Of a stretch of 21,973 nt of DNA, positions 11,274 to 20,697 are shown in pieces. Position 1 is the first letter of the stretch; the number at the start of each line of letters is the position of its first letter. The stretch is taken from assembly GCA_020650975.1 (NCBI GenBank), contig JAIPMN010016533.1, positions 1 through 21,973 on the forward strand, read 5' to 3'. Below the pieces are notes generated by a model. That model was not told the origin of the DNA. It saw nothing but the letters and a program-made list of their open reading frames with translations, and searched no databases. The position numbers and the translations under genes were made by a program. Source of the DNA: Apostichopus californicus (Eukaryota; Echinodermata; Holothuroidea; Aspidochirotida; Stichopodidae).

Positions 11274-11335
11274 AGTATTGGTAGATACCGAAATTACTAC
11301 TGTTATAACAATGCATAAGCAAACAATGGTTTAAC
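11274..11335. repeat. Single diverged copy of the 35-bp unit plus its left flank
   Basis: TATTGGTAGATACC...ATGCATAAGCAAACAATGG matches the left flank (TATTGGTAGATACGGG at about 9990) and first unit of the array at 10016. This suggests the array grew from a dispersed element of which this is an unexpanded copy. Confidence 0.6.
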
Positions 11336-11838
11336 TTAAAGAATACCTGTGTGCAAGTCATGCTTAAGTTTCCATTTTGTACCTTAATTTGCACAGAATT
11401 GTGTCTACGGCAAAATTCGGAAGCAACAAATGTTAGAAGACCAAGTACAGAACCCAACCCCCCCCTCCTCCCTCACCCCAACAAGGATCCCCCACACATA
11501 AGTATTCCCATGTACCATACATTCCCATCGTTTCATAACAATCTTCTAAAGTTCTTCAAGACTGATGCTTCCCTGTGTTTTTTGCTTTTTTGTGGTTTTT
11601 TTGCTTTTGTTGTAATTTGAAAGATAACATACAAATAAACCTTACAGCAGTGATGCGTATGCCGTACTACACAATCCTGATCTGATTAATCCATGATCCA
11701 GATAATCCATGGTTCTAACTGTTATTACTTTGACATGTGAGAATCTTGAGGGGATTAAAAGACGTGATTTACAAAATCTAAAAAAAAATTAACCACGTCC
11801 AGTTGCTGGACACTTTTGAAAATGATTGAATTACTCAC

Positions 11839-11966
11839 TCAGCACTGAGCGGTCTTTCATCATCACATGACGAGCATGATAGTTTCTGATTGGTTGTTTC
11901 CACCCAGCTGCTAACCTGTTCCTCCGCGGCTTCATCCTCCACATCCCTCTCCTCCAATTGTTCTTT
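11839..11966 (-). CDS. Exon encoding acidic coiled-coil-like segment
   Basis: The acceptor (CGTCTTTGTAG before 11966) forms an in-frame TAG with the exon frame, so the coding segment cannot extend further upstream. The donor is GCTGA|GTGAGT after 11839. The 128-bp exon reads KEQLEERDVEDEAAEEQ, then a Ser/Cys-containing stretch, and ends RPLSA plus two bases. These join the next exon as a split Asp codon. The Glu/Asp-rich start is compatible with a helix or coiled coil. Codon content and splice signals support it; no domain was recognised. Confidence 0.72.
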
Positions 11967-12433
11967 CTACAAAGACGTGAGGAGAGAAAGCAAACTACTC
12001 ATAAGCATTTTGTCTACCAGCCCTCTTCAGATAAGTGTTGGACTGTTCCATAGGCAGATGTACCAAGTACCCGGGGCCCGCTGAGATCAATGGGGCCCCA
12101 AAAGCAAGGAGCCTCTTGACATTTTCAAGCAAGAGATTATACCAAATTTCTAATTTTCGGGTTGAGCCTGCCAAAGGGGTAGGGGGTGGAGGGAGAGAAA
12201 AAATTGTGACATCTTGTAATTCCGTTAAAACAATTTCATTGCTTTTATTTCAGTAGATCTTTGAAATTATTTTAGCCTCACTCTGTCATGATTACATAAT
12301 TTAAAGAATGGGTGGAAACTCTAGTTAGATGTAGTTTCCTTGATTTGGATTTTTTTGCAAGTCAAGTTTTAACAACAGGAAAGAAAGGAAGAGATTGTTC
12401 TAACTTAAAAATGCATTTTGGTAAGTCTCGCTA

Positions 12434-12645
12434 TCTCTTGTTATGATACTCCTTTCACTAGCAGTAGAAGCAGATGTGAGGTCTGACCTCATTGGCATAT
12501 ACTATTACAACACAGAAAAGAGGTTGAAACCTCTTCTAACTTACAGAGAGTGTCGTTCTCCTCTTACTGAACTTCCTCATCTCTGCTGATGATAAATCTC
12601 TTGTTATGATACTCCTTTCACTAGCAACTGATGCAGATCTGAACA
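12434..12645. repeat. Direct repeat pair, offset 163 bp
   Basis: TCTCTTGTTATGATACTCCT followed by TTCACTAGCA occurs at 12434 and 12597, each followed by a GCAGAT-containing stretch. It may be a diverged edge of the ~300-bp array to its right, which also contains ATAAATCTC-type words. Confidence 0.75.
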
Positions 12646-12748
12646 AATATGAGAAGAAAAAATAAACTTAAAGTTGACATCCAATTTTTTTACTTCAAAA
12701 TTGTGTGATATGAATGCTTGATATTTAATTTAGCAAACCTTTACTTAG

Positions 12749-12788
12749 AAAGGGGGAGTGGGTGGGGGAGGGGGAAGGGGGTGAGGGG
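12749..12788. repeat. G-rich tract with G-quadruplex potential
   Basis: GGGGG, GGG, GGGGG, GGGGG and further G-runs are separated by 1-4 bases. The pattern allows G-quadruplex formation on the + strand. It lies within an intron of the minus-strand gene. Confidence 0.6.
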
Positions 12789-13019
12789 ACATTTTCCAAG
12801 CACCCTAGTGAAATATGCAATCAAGCTACCGACAAAGCATTAATTGAAATATTCCCTTAGTCGTAGCATATTGTGAACTTGCAGCAAACAGGTCTGCCAT
12901 ATCAATTGAAACAAAGCAAGAACGATGGACAGTTCCCCAATTAATTATTTGTTTTGTTTACATCAAGCACACAAAGTGATTCATGCTGTGACTACGATAG
13001 AAAAAAAAAAAAAGCTTTC

Positions 13020-14420
13020 AAGATCAAATTTCCTTGAAAGCTACTCTCCAGTAGATATCTAATTGTCCTTCACATAGTTCAATATGACTGTATCTAGGAT
13101 ATCCTCTTAAGGTTAAAGCATTACTTGTACTTTTCAAGTCACCAATTCTGACCCTACTTTTCTGGCAATAAAACATCTGTTTCAAGAGCTAAGGAAAACT
13201 CCCCTCATAATAAATCTCTCTTTTCTTCTCCTCATAACTGAAATTTGAATAATCTGTATGCATTTCCAAAAGCTCTTTGTCATCTCCAGGAATGATTCAT
13301 GCGTCAAATACAAACAGACAAATATTTTACTATCAAGTTTCTTGGCAGGACACCCTCATCTTGTTGTTACACATAAATCACGAGGACAGTATCCAGAAAT
13401 CAATTTTTAAGTCTACATATTTCCTCTTACAATGCCTTGCAACTTTTCTTCTTTGCCTATATCGCATCTGTTTCCAGAGTAAAGGGACAATCCCATAATA
13501 AATCTTTTTACTCTTTTGACACAAAACTGAAATTTGAATAACATGTATGCATTTCATGAAGCTCTTTTGTCAGCTCGATACACTATCTATGCAGCAAAAA
13601 AACATGAAACAAGAAAAAAAGAATTTTTTACTGATCAAGTTTCCTTGAAGGGACAACCCCATTTAGGTATAACACATAGTTCAATATCAACTGTACCCAG
13701 AAAACATACTTTAAATGACAGCATCATTGAATACCTATCATATTAAATTATTGTTGTCTAACATTTCTGCTTTGATAATAATGTTTCGAGAACAATGGTT
13801 TTTGTAAGTCTGTCATTTCCCAATCCATTATTTCTAATTTTTACACAAACTAGGAAATTTGAAACATTTGCAAAACTTTCAGGAAAGTTCTTTTCGAATT
13901 CCAAAGATGATTTGATGCTACGTATGCGATGAACGTATGAAGAAGCTGTTCCCGTGAAGTCTTCTTTCAGAAGACACCCTCAACGAGACATCTCGGGTGA
14001 AACGTAGTTTAACGTGACACTATCAGGTAACAATTGTGAAGTTACGGCATGATTCTACATCTCTCTCTAGACACTCTGCCAAGAATATCACATGTTTCAA
14101 GAATGTATAAAAAATATCTCTGAATCTCTTTTTTTCACGAACAAAACTGAAATTTGAATGGTTTCCAAACATTTTTTTTTTGGGGGGGGGGGTCATATCA
14201 AACTCTGAAAATTTGAAGAATCTGTTAGTAATTTTAAAAAGTTCTTGTCAACTCCAAATCTGGTTTATAAACAATGAATATGATTGCCAAAAAGAGAAGG
14301 ATTGTTACTTATCGAGTTTCCTTGAACGATACTCCCCGAGCGGACATCTTCTTGTGACTTATTTAACGAAAATGTGATGCTATCAGATAACAAGGGAGTT
14401 GGATACCATACTAGTATACT
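13020..14420. repeat. Degenerate ~300-bp tandem repeats, 4-5 units
   Basis: Two anchor motifs recur at similar spacing. A GTTTCCTTGAA-like word occurs at 13028, 13337, 13639 and 14315. An AACTGAAATTTGAAT-like word occurs at 13236, 13525, 13847 (diverged) and 14145. Between them are AAGCTCTTT-TCA-CTCC and CATCTGTTTC words in the same order. Steps are about 290-340 bp. Units are strongly diverged, so the array is old. It occupies the interval between the exons at 11839 and 15407 where an exon is missing from the model. Confidence 0.7.
14171..14192. repeat. Adjacent poly-T / poly-G run
   Basis: Ten T are followed directly by eleven G. Together with poly-C/G runs at 1385-1396, 1665-1675, 2299-2312, 3949-3959, 17051-17061 and 19778-19790, it shows a habit of C/G homopolymers in this genome. 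Confidence 0.8.
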
Positions 14421-14936
14421 ATTTTGATGACTGTAACTTGAACCCCCCTTGCTGGTTATTTTATGCAAAAACTTATAAATATCAAAGATTCACATTCCTT
14501 CTCATGTTTTCGTAGATTCAATCACCAAAGGAATGGTAACCTTTGATGATTTGGTTATGATGATATGATATGAAGTCATATACTGTCTCTTGAGAGACAC
14601 TTTAGGGTGAGAGACAACTTTATGATGACAACTTTGTCTTCCTCAGTCTGATTTTTATATCATGTTATCTTTTTTCAACTTGAAATATATGAAGGTAGGG
14701 TGTAAACGCAAAAAAATTGTTAGACTTTATCCACAACATTTTGCTACTTGAAAGAAGGAGCGGGGAAAAAAAAAAAAAATCAGCAAAAGCAGTTCACAAA
14801 TGTAGAATTATCATACACACCTATCTCCCCCACACTCCCCCCACACTCCCCTCACCCCCACCACTTTAAATGACCTTCCTAACTATAGTTACAGGGTAAG
14901 TACAAGGCAGCATACTATAGCACCTTGGCATTCATA

Positions 14937-15390
14937 ACAGTTATGTTCATTACATAGACGATGACGACAGGGTTTGTGTCCCCTGGCTGTGATGAGGGGA
15001 TATGTGGGGGGAGGGGGGAGGGAGGAGTTGTTTGTGACAGTTATATCCAATACATAGACCGATAATGACAGAAGGGTTTGTGTCTCCTGGCTGGGATGAG
15101 GGGTGGAAGCAGGGTAGGGGTTGTTTGTGACAGTTATCTCTATTATATATACCGATACCAATGATTGGGTTTGTGTCTCCTGAATGTGCTGAGGTGGGAT
15201 GCGGGGAATAGGGGGAGGTGGGGGGGGCAGAGGCGGGGTTGTTTGTGACAGTTCTCTCGATCACATAGACCGATAATGATAGGGAATGTGTCTCCTGGCT
15301 GGGATGTGGGGGGGTGGGGATGGGGTAGGGAAGGAGTTGTTTGTGACAGTTATCTCTATCATATTAGACTGATAATGATGTGTCTCCTTT
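14937..15390. repeat. G-rich ~100-bp minisatellite, about 4.5 copies
   Basis: ACAGTTAT/ACAGTTCT words occur at 14937, 15037, 15130, 15248 and 15346 (steps 100, 93, 118, 98). Each is followed by an ATAGACCGATAATGA-like stretch, TTTGTGTCTCCTGGCTGGGA, a variable G-rich run and GTTGTTTGTG. It lies in an intron on the downstream side of the exon at 15407-15503 and ends about 16 bp from that exon's donor. Confidence 0.93.
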
Positions 15391-15406
15391 AGAAACAGAT
15401 GCTTAC

Positions 15407-15503
15407 CTCTCAGCCCGGCTAGCCATTGTTTTCATATCCCCATCTTCTGTCCTGGTTTGGGAGATACTGTCCCAGTCTACCGCCCCCACACCGCCTCCTC
15501 CTG
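15407..15503 (-). CDS. Second exon found (Gly-rich then acidic segment)
   Basis: A strong pyrimidine-tract acceptor (TTTTCTCTTTTCGCAG) precedes base 15503, and the donor is GAGAG|GTAAGC after 15407. The 97-bp exon completes an Ala codon from the upstream exon, then reads GGGGVGAVDWDSISQTRTED and on to MKTMASRAE, leaving two bases (AG). Of the other two frames, one contains TAG and the other TGA, so only this frame passes. The two leftover bases do not fit the phase-0 start of the exon at 11966, so another exon should lie between them. The donor lies 16 bp from the end of a G-rich tandem array. Confidence 0.72.
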
Positions 15504-17004
15504 CTGCGAAAAGAGAAAAATCAAACAAAGAACCGTGAAACTCAAAATATTTTGTGAGAAACTTTGTCTTCGTTTCAATCTTGTTTACACAATGCTTCGA
15601 TCTATGTACAAAAGGCATTTGTTACTTATAGTGCTTGACGAGCCATACGATATGTTTCTGTTTTGTTTTTCTAACCATGTAATGCTCAAAGAATACCATG
15701 AGGTATAATTCCCTCTTTAAATTTGTTAGTTGCACAATTCTGTGGAAAAAAGTCCATAACCTGATCATAAATCTTTGTGGATATTTCCTTTATACTGACC
15801 GATAAAATTGTAAGTGATATAAGAATAATAAAATTTCGGAAATTTTCCATAGTACCTTGAATTTACAAAAATGAAAGGACCAGCCAAACACCATATTCGA
15901 TGTTTTTGTAATGGCCAACCAAGTTTAAAAAAAAAGAATATTAGCTAAAATATGGCTAAATTCCCCAAAAGAACATCGATTTTAACATTTTCATGTTGTC
16001 AGTCTGACTCTGATGCAAGGTTGCATATACCCTGGCAATTTTTAACATGTTTTGATCCATTTGCAATCAACTGTGACAAATCGCTTCTAACCCACACAAT
16101 TCCTACCCATATACAAGATCAATTGACATGAAATAAAAGCAAATTTTGTACTTGTTTTTCTACCAACTTGGCCTCCAACTCTTTGGCTGGTTGAATGACA
16201 GAATAATTGGCAACCCTGCAAAAGTATAACATTGTTTGCTAACAGAATATCTGATGATGGTTACTCTGATATAGCAGCAGTCTATGACCATACGGCTAAG
16301 ATGGTTTTTCATTCCCAATCATATCTTCCTTCTTATGGTCCATTTTTAATGCTGTATCTAACTACCATCACTATTATTATGGAAAGAAACTACTTTGGAA
16401 AATTACTAACTATCATAAAAACTGAAAATATCTTGCTCAGAATTTTATGGTACCCTTCAATACATTGAATGAATTAAAAAGAAAAAATTTTATTAATGAG
16501 AAAACAGAACGAAACCATAGAAACCCTTACGTTGTCTTTCACATATTTTGCCATCTGAATATTTCACAGATGTTTCATATTTCTAATACAGTTGCTGATT
16601 TTATTTGACTGTGTCTGGAGATGAAGAATTCCCATAAAGTGCGGTTCACCCTGCTCATAAACCTGTCTGTATTCTGTGCTTGTTATTTGTCCCATTTTAT
16701 TACCTCAGACAGAATACCATGCTAGATTATTTCAGTTCTCATCCTCAGTTTAGATTAGAAAATCAAGTAAAATATTTCTGGACCATCCTATTTGTCTCCG
16801 AATTCAACTTGTGAAGAACATCCCAGAACATGACTTGATTCTGTGTTTTCAGTCCTCTGTGTTTCTGTGTTTTCTGTGTTTCTGTGTTTTCAGTCCAATT
16901 ATTTCAATCCTCATTCATTTGATGAGAAATCAACGTTGAGCATTTTCATTTCCCTCATCCATTCCAATTCGAATTCAAATTTTGTTGAACAGTTGAGAAA
17001 CGAT

Positions 17005-17012
17005 GTTACAAT
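17005..17012. repeat. Left 8-bp target-site duplication
   Basis: GTTACAAT, identical to 17411-17418, directly abutting the left terminal inverted repeat of the hAT-like element. Confidence 0.85.
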
Positions 17013-17410
17013 CAGTGGTGGAGCGTCCATACAGTCAGAGGGGCCGGATGCCCCCCCCCCCTGACGGACTCAAATGGACTGCTGGCGCCCTTTTCAGCTT
17101 TTTACCACTTTTTACTTATTCGCGATTATTGACTTTTTATTGCGCTCTCAAATACCTATTGACATTTGTCACATTTTGTTGGTGTAATTTTCTGACAAAA
17201 TGGCGATGACACCTATTTATTCTTCATTTATCTGCAACTTAGCAAGGCCCAGAAAGGGTCATTTCCGGCGATCTAGGGAGTATCTTTACTCAAAAAATGT
17301 CTGTACGCTCCGCGCCAACCTGTGGTGGCGCTCCGCTTAGATAGTGTCAAAAGCGCCCCTCCAGACCATTCTCGCCCCCCCCCTGACCAAAACCCCTAGC
17401 TCCGCCACTG
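17013..17410. mobile_element. hAT-like non-autonomous element with 8-bp target duplication
   Basis: The terminal inverted repeats are CAGTGGTGGAGC at the left and GCTCCGCCACTG at the right (11 of 12 match). A perfect 8-bp direct repeat GTTACAAT flanks it at 17005-17012 and 17411-17418. An 8-bp duplication with CA(G)TGG-type ends fits the hAT superfamily. The 398-bp body has two poly-C tracts and no transposase. The right-hand duplication overlaps positions +4 to +11 of the splice donor of the exon at 17422-17611. Confidence 0.85.
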
Positions 17411-17418
17411 GTTACAAT
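17411..17418. repeat. Right 8-bp target-site duplication, inside a splice donor region
   Basis: GTTACAAT directly abuts the right terminal inverted repeat. On the minus strand it supplies bases +4 to +11 of the donor GTAATTGTAAC of the exon ending at 17422. Confidence 0.85.
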
Positions 17419-17421
17419 TAC

Positions 17422-17611
17422 CTCTGACGGAATCCCTGGCTGAACTCATTCTGTCTTCGTCCATCCGGCTGGGTGTCTGTTCGGCGGGAAATGTCATCGA
17501 ACTTGTTATGAAAGACTGTTGCGAGAGCGCACTCTGTCCAACTCCTCCCTGTTGAGTCTGTACCGACATTTTCCGCATCTGCCGACTCAGCGACATCCTC
17601 TGTCTCCCTCT
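17422..17611 (-). CDS. Upstream-most exon found (Ser/Gln/Met-rich segment)
   Basis: The acceptor is TTTCTACCAG before base 17611 and the donor is AGAG|GTAATTG after 17422. The 190-bp exon starts in phase 0 and leaves one base. The chosen frame reads RGRQR-MSLSRQMRKMSVQ..., continues through SQQSFITSSMTFPAEQ and ends ARDSVR, then joins the next exon through a split Ala codon. The sequence is low in hydrophobic residues and looks disordered. An in-frame ATG at 17596-17594 has A at -3, so it could be the initiator with the preceding 15 bases as 5' UTR, or it could be an internal Met. A second frame is also open across the whole exon but hits TAG in the next exon, so it was rejected. A hAT-like element ends 11 bp past the donor. 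Confidence 0.7.
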
Positions 17612-18248
17612 CTGGTAGAAATGATGAAAATATCACAGAAATTGACCTAAAAACAGGATTCAGTATTTGATTTCCAGGTATCTAATAACACGGAGAGAAA
17701 GTTGGATATCATCGTCCCTATGAATGTCTGATGGCCCCAATAAAAATTCAAATTGCAATATGAAAATGTAATGTATAATATGGGAATTTTCTTTTAAGCT
17801 TCACTAATTTGGAAAAAAAAAGATAAAAAAATTTTGTCTTTTGCGAGAATTGTGAAGAAGGTATTTTAAATCAGGCACCTGGCCAAGAACGTTTCTTTGT
17901 TCCTTCAATTTCTTTTTTAATCAATGTTGCTGGCTTAATTGAGATATAGAATTACACAATGTAAATTTAAATACATCTGTGCTATGAAGCTTCCATTGCA
18001 TATCTTGCATGATAAAGTGGCATTCATAAGAAATATACCACAAACTTGATATATTAAACTTTAAAACAATGAATTGGTGGTGGGAGGGAGGTGAGCGGTA
18101 TATGGTGGAGGGGAGGGGAGGGTGTTGTGGCAGGGCAATCTGTGTGGTGTTCTTCATTGGCACATGGTGCAATCAGTCTGGTGTTCTTTTAAGTGACCTG
18201 ATGTGTGCAAGCTGTGTGGTGTTCTTTACAGGCATAACAGTACAATAT

Positions 18249-18830
18249 GCGGTGTTCCTTGGTGCTATATGTGGTGTCCCTTGGTGTTATATGTGGTGTT
18301 CCTCGGTGCTATATTCAGTGTTCCTTGGTGCTATTTTCAGTGTTCCTAGGTGCTATTTTCAGTGTTCCTAGGTGCTAGCTGTGGTGTCCCTTGGTGCTAT
18401 ATGTGGTGTTCCTTGGTGCTATTTTCAGTGTTCCTTGGTGCTATTTTCAGTGTTCCTAGGTGCTAGCTGTGGTGTTCCTTGGTGCTATATGTGGTGTTCC
18501 TTGGTGCTATTTTCAGTGTTCCTTGGTTCTATTTTCAGTGTTCCTTGGTGCTAGCTGTGGTGTCCCTTGGTGCTATATGTGGTGTTCCTTGGTGCTATTT
18601 TCAGTGTTCCTTGGTGCTATTTTCAGTGTTCCTTGGTGCTAGCTGTGGTGTCCCTTGGTGCTATATGTGGTGTTCCTTGGTGCTATTTTCAGTGTTCCTT
18701 GGTGCTATTTTCAGTGTTCCTTGGTGCTATCTGCGCTGTTCCTCTGTGCTATATGTGGTGTTCCTCTGTGCTATATGTGGTGTTCCTCGGTGCTATATGT
18801 GGTGTTCCTTGGTGCTATCGGTGGTGTTCC
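18249..18830. repeat. 22-bp satellite with 88-bp higher-order repeat
   Basis: The monomer GTGTTCCTTGGTGCTAT plus five variable bases (ATGTG, TTTCA or AGCTGTG types) repeats every 22 bp for about 26 copies. In the centre the types follow a fixed order of four, giving an 88-bp period that is clear from about 18370 to 18700. Looser related words (TGTGTGGTGTTCTT) extend to about 18140 on the left and 19035 on the right. Open frames in all phases are a by-product of a stop-free unit whose length is not a multiple of three. Confidence 0.95.
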
Positions 18831-19935
18831 TTGTGCATACACTATGTGTGGTGTTTAGTGTCTGAAGGCAGAATGTGGGGTGTTCTGTGCACACTAACTG
18901 TAAATGGTGAGATGTTGTGTATGCACATTACTTTAATCTGTGTGTTCCACACAGGTGGACATATTTCTCCATTGAACATACTCTGTGCGGTGTTCTCTGT
19001 GTACTGGGTGCAATCTGTGTGGTGTTCTTTGTGTGTGGAGTGCAAATGTGGCATTTACATCACAAGAGTGCAGAGCCGTGGGTGGTGACATCCAAAAGAC
19101 ATTACAAAACCCTACCTGCACATTTGGAAGCCCTAAGGTGTTCTCATGCTTTAAAAAACAAATATTAAAATAAAGAATAAATTAAAAATAGATTTTTAAG
19201 GTTGACATAAAGTTGTTTGTAATGTCCCTGAGGATGTCCATAAGTTGAACATAGCTTCAAATATTGAGGGGTGGGGGGGCGATGACAGGGAGAAATAAGC
19301 TATCCCTACAACTTCCCCATTTTGCTATTATTCTGTTGTTGCTGTTTTCACATCAAGGACGAAAGTGTACGCCAGATTTAAAGGTACAACCTAGGCCCAC
19401 CGGCCAAATCTGGCTCGCTAAAGATGTCAATTTGGCCCGCACAAAAACAGCGGCCTAAAATCTTGTACTTATCTGGACATGCAGACCCTAAGTGTGTAAG
19501 GGTTGAGCACCCTACTGGACTACCATGTACATTACTTAATGTAGGCATAATGATATTTTCATTCTGGCTTGCCCTTTGATCCAACCAATGATTTTTTCCA
19601 GCCCTCGTAGAAAATTCCTTGAGAACCTCTATGGTGTATACTACAAGTTCAATTTGATCTAAAGATATGTGGGAGGGGGGCACAGTGGTAATTGGGGTAC
19701 ATTTCCTCTATTGCCAGAATGTAACATTTTTTTAGGAACACAATTCCAAACAAGGTGGGGCAGAACTTGAACTCACTCCCCCCCCCCCCCACCCACCATC
19801 TCCTTCCTTCTATTTCCATTTCTGTCATTCTGAGATCTGGGCACAGCTTCAGTCTTAGATTACTGTTTTGCAAATATACATGAAAGACCTGGTAATATGT
19901 AGGTATATAGCTATTGGACAGTCATAACAACAGAC

Positions 19936-20000
19936 AGGTCTGTCTGTCTGTCTATCTATAGATGTATATAAATACATACATACACACATACACACATACA
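19936..20000. repeat. Compound microsatellite (TCTG)n/(TACA)n
   Basis: TCTGTCTGTCTGTC is followed by TATC and ATAC/ACAC tetranucleotide words. Probably length-polymorphic. Confidence 0.85.
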
Positions 20001-20697
20001 GGTAAATTAAAATAATAAATTAAGATAAATTAAATAAATAAGGAAATAATTATTTCAAACTTAAATGCAGGGCACATCAACATTTCACTGGGCTTATATT
20101 TATAAGAACAATTGAGACACGATCAGACGTATGCTGTTTTATAATAATGTTAACAAGAGCCACAAAACAGACGGTTTCTTTTTCAACCAAATAATGTGAG
20201 TAACATTAAAAGTCAGGCAGATATGAAAATATCGAGGCTGTTATGGCATCTTCACTAGATATAAAAAATCAATTTCAAATCCAAGAGTTTCAATCATTGT
20301 CCTTAGTATTGCTTTTGCATGGATACATTTATAACAGTCTTGTGAATCCACCTAGAGATGTAGGACGCTGAAATCTGACTACCAGTAACTCTGACTATAA
20401 TTATCAGACAGTGATATAATGTTGCGACCGCTGGAGTGCTTCGATTCCACTCAAGCGACGAAATATGATGGTAGGATTATTTTAAGAAATAAGAGAGATG
20501 TTGCAAAATACGTTTTTGTTATTTATAGGCCTTTACAGAATTATGCGGGAGTCACTACGGGGAGGAATCGATTAAATAATACAGGATATACCAGTCGTTG
20601 TGTCCTGAAATTTAGAAGCAAGCAAACTATAATGAATTGAACATAGAAGATGAAGTCATAGGACAAGAGAAAAAAAGAAATATAAATCTAGACAAAA

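Larger units (their letters stand above)
11967..15406 (-). other. Intron interval that should contain at least one unseen exon
   Basis: The exon at 15407 leaves two bases of a codon, and the exon at 11966 begins in phase 0 directly after an in-frame TAG, so the two cannot be joined directly. One or more exons totalling 3n+1 bases must lie between them, or one boundary is wrong. I searched the minus strand for a fitting acceptor/donor pair and found none that was convincing. The interval is mostly tandem repeats. Confidence 0.55.
7584..17611 (-). other. Multi-exon protein-coding gene (possible CCDC60-like coiled-coil/cilia protein), 5' part uncertain
   Basis: Seven exons on the minus strand have GT/AG boundaries. 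The last five (11966 to 7584) join without a phase break into about 244 residues ending at TGA. The first two (17611 to 15407) join in phase into about 95 residues. The product is hydrophilic: Ser/Gln/Met-rich, then acidic, then a Lys/Arg-rich segment (VRPRKKPFKPLF), a charged helical stretch (ALELHDKLEALEK), a poly-Lys run and a compact C-terminal domain containing LMSLKHWELCAPDVRAAVE. No signal peptide or membrane segment is visible. The C-terminal region recalls CCDC60/DUF4698 proteins of ciliated cells and testis; that link is from memory and unverified. At least one exon between 15407 and 11966 is missing from this model because the phases do not match. Introns are full of repeats. The start codon could be the ATG at 17596-17594 or could lie in exons outside the window. 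Confidence 0.8.
17612..20697. other. No supported gene; repeats and AT-rich DNA
   Basis: Apart from the 22-bp satellite and its degenerate flanks (18140-19035) and a microsatellite near 19940, this holds unrecognised AT-rich sequence. A stretch at 19370-19460 has GGCCAAATCTGGCTCGC and TTTGGCCCGCAC words and a 9-bp inverted repeat (GCCAGATTT/AAATCTGGC), possibly a decayed transposon piece. Upstream exons of the minus-strand gene could lie here but none was found. Confidence 0.55.

Noticed and set aside
12541..12600. Possible small minus-strand exon to fill the gap (acceptor ATCATCAGCAG, donor CTCT|GTAAGT)
   Set aside because: None of the available acceptors gives the phase needed after the 15407 exon without meeting a stop.
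14889..15264. Minus-strand frames rich in Pro/Ser/Thr
   Set aside because: They are the ~100-bp G-rich minisatellite read on the opposite strand; two frames are open at once.
15457..15708. Plus-strand frame of 83 codons
   Set aside because: It shadows the minus-strand exon 15407-15503 and then runs into AT-rich intron sequence.
18069..19088. Overlapping plus-strand frames with Cys/Trp-rich repeats (GAICGVPWCY-like)
   Set aside because: The 22-bp satellite is stop-free and its length is not a multiple of three, so every phase is open. There is no start context, splice support or non-repeat coding sequence.
19370..19460. Possible protein-coding remnant of a hAT transposase region
   Set aside because: Only a few words and a 9-bp inverted repeat are suggestive; no frame long enough to show a transposase domain.
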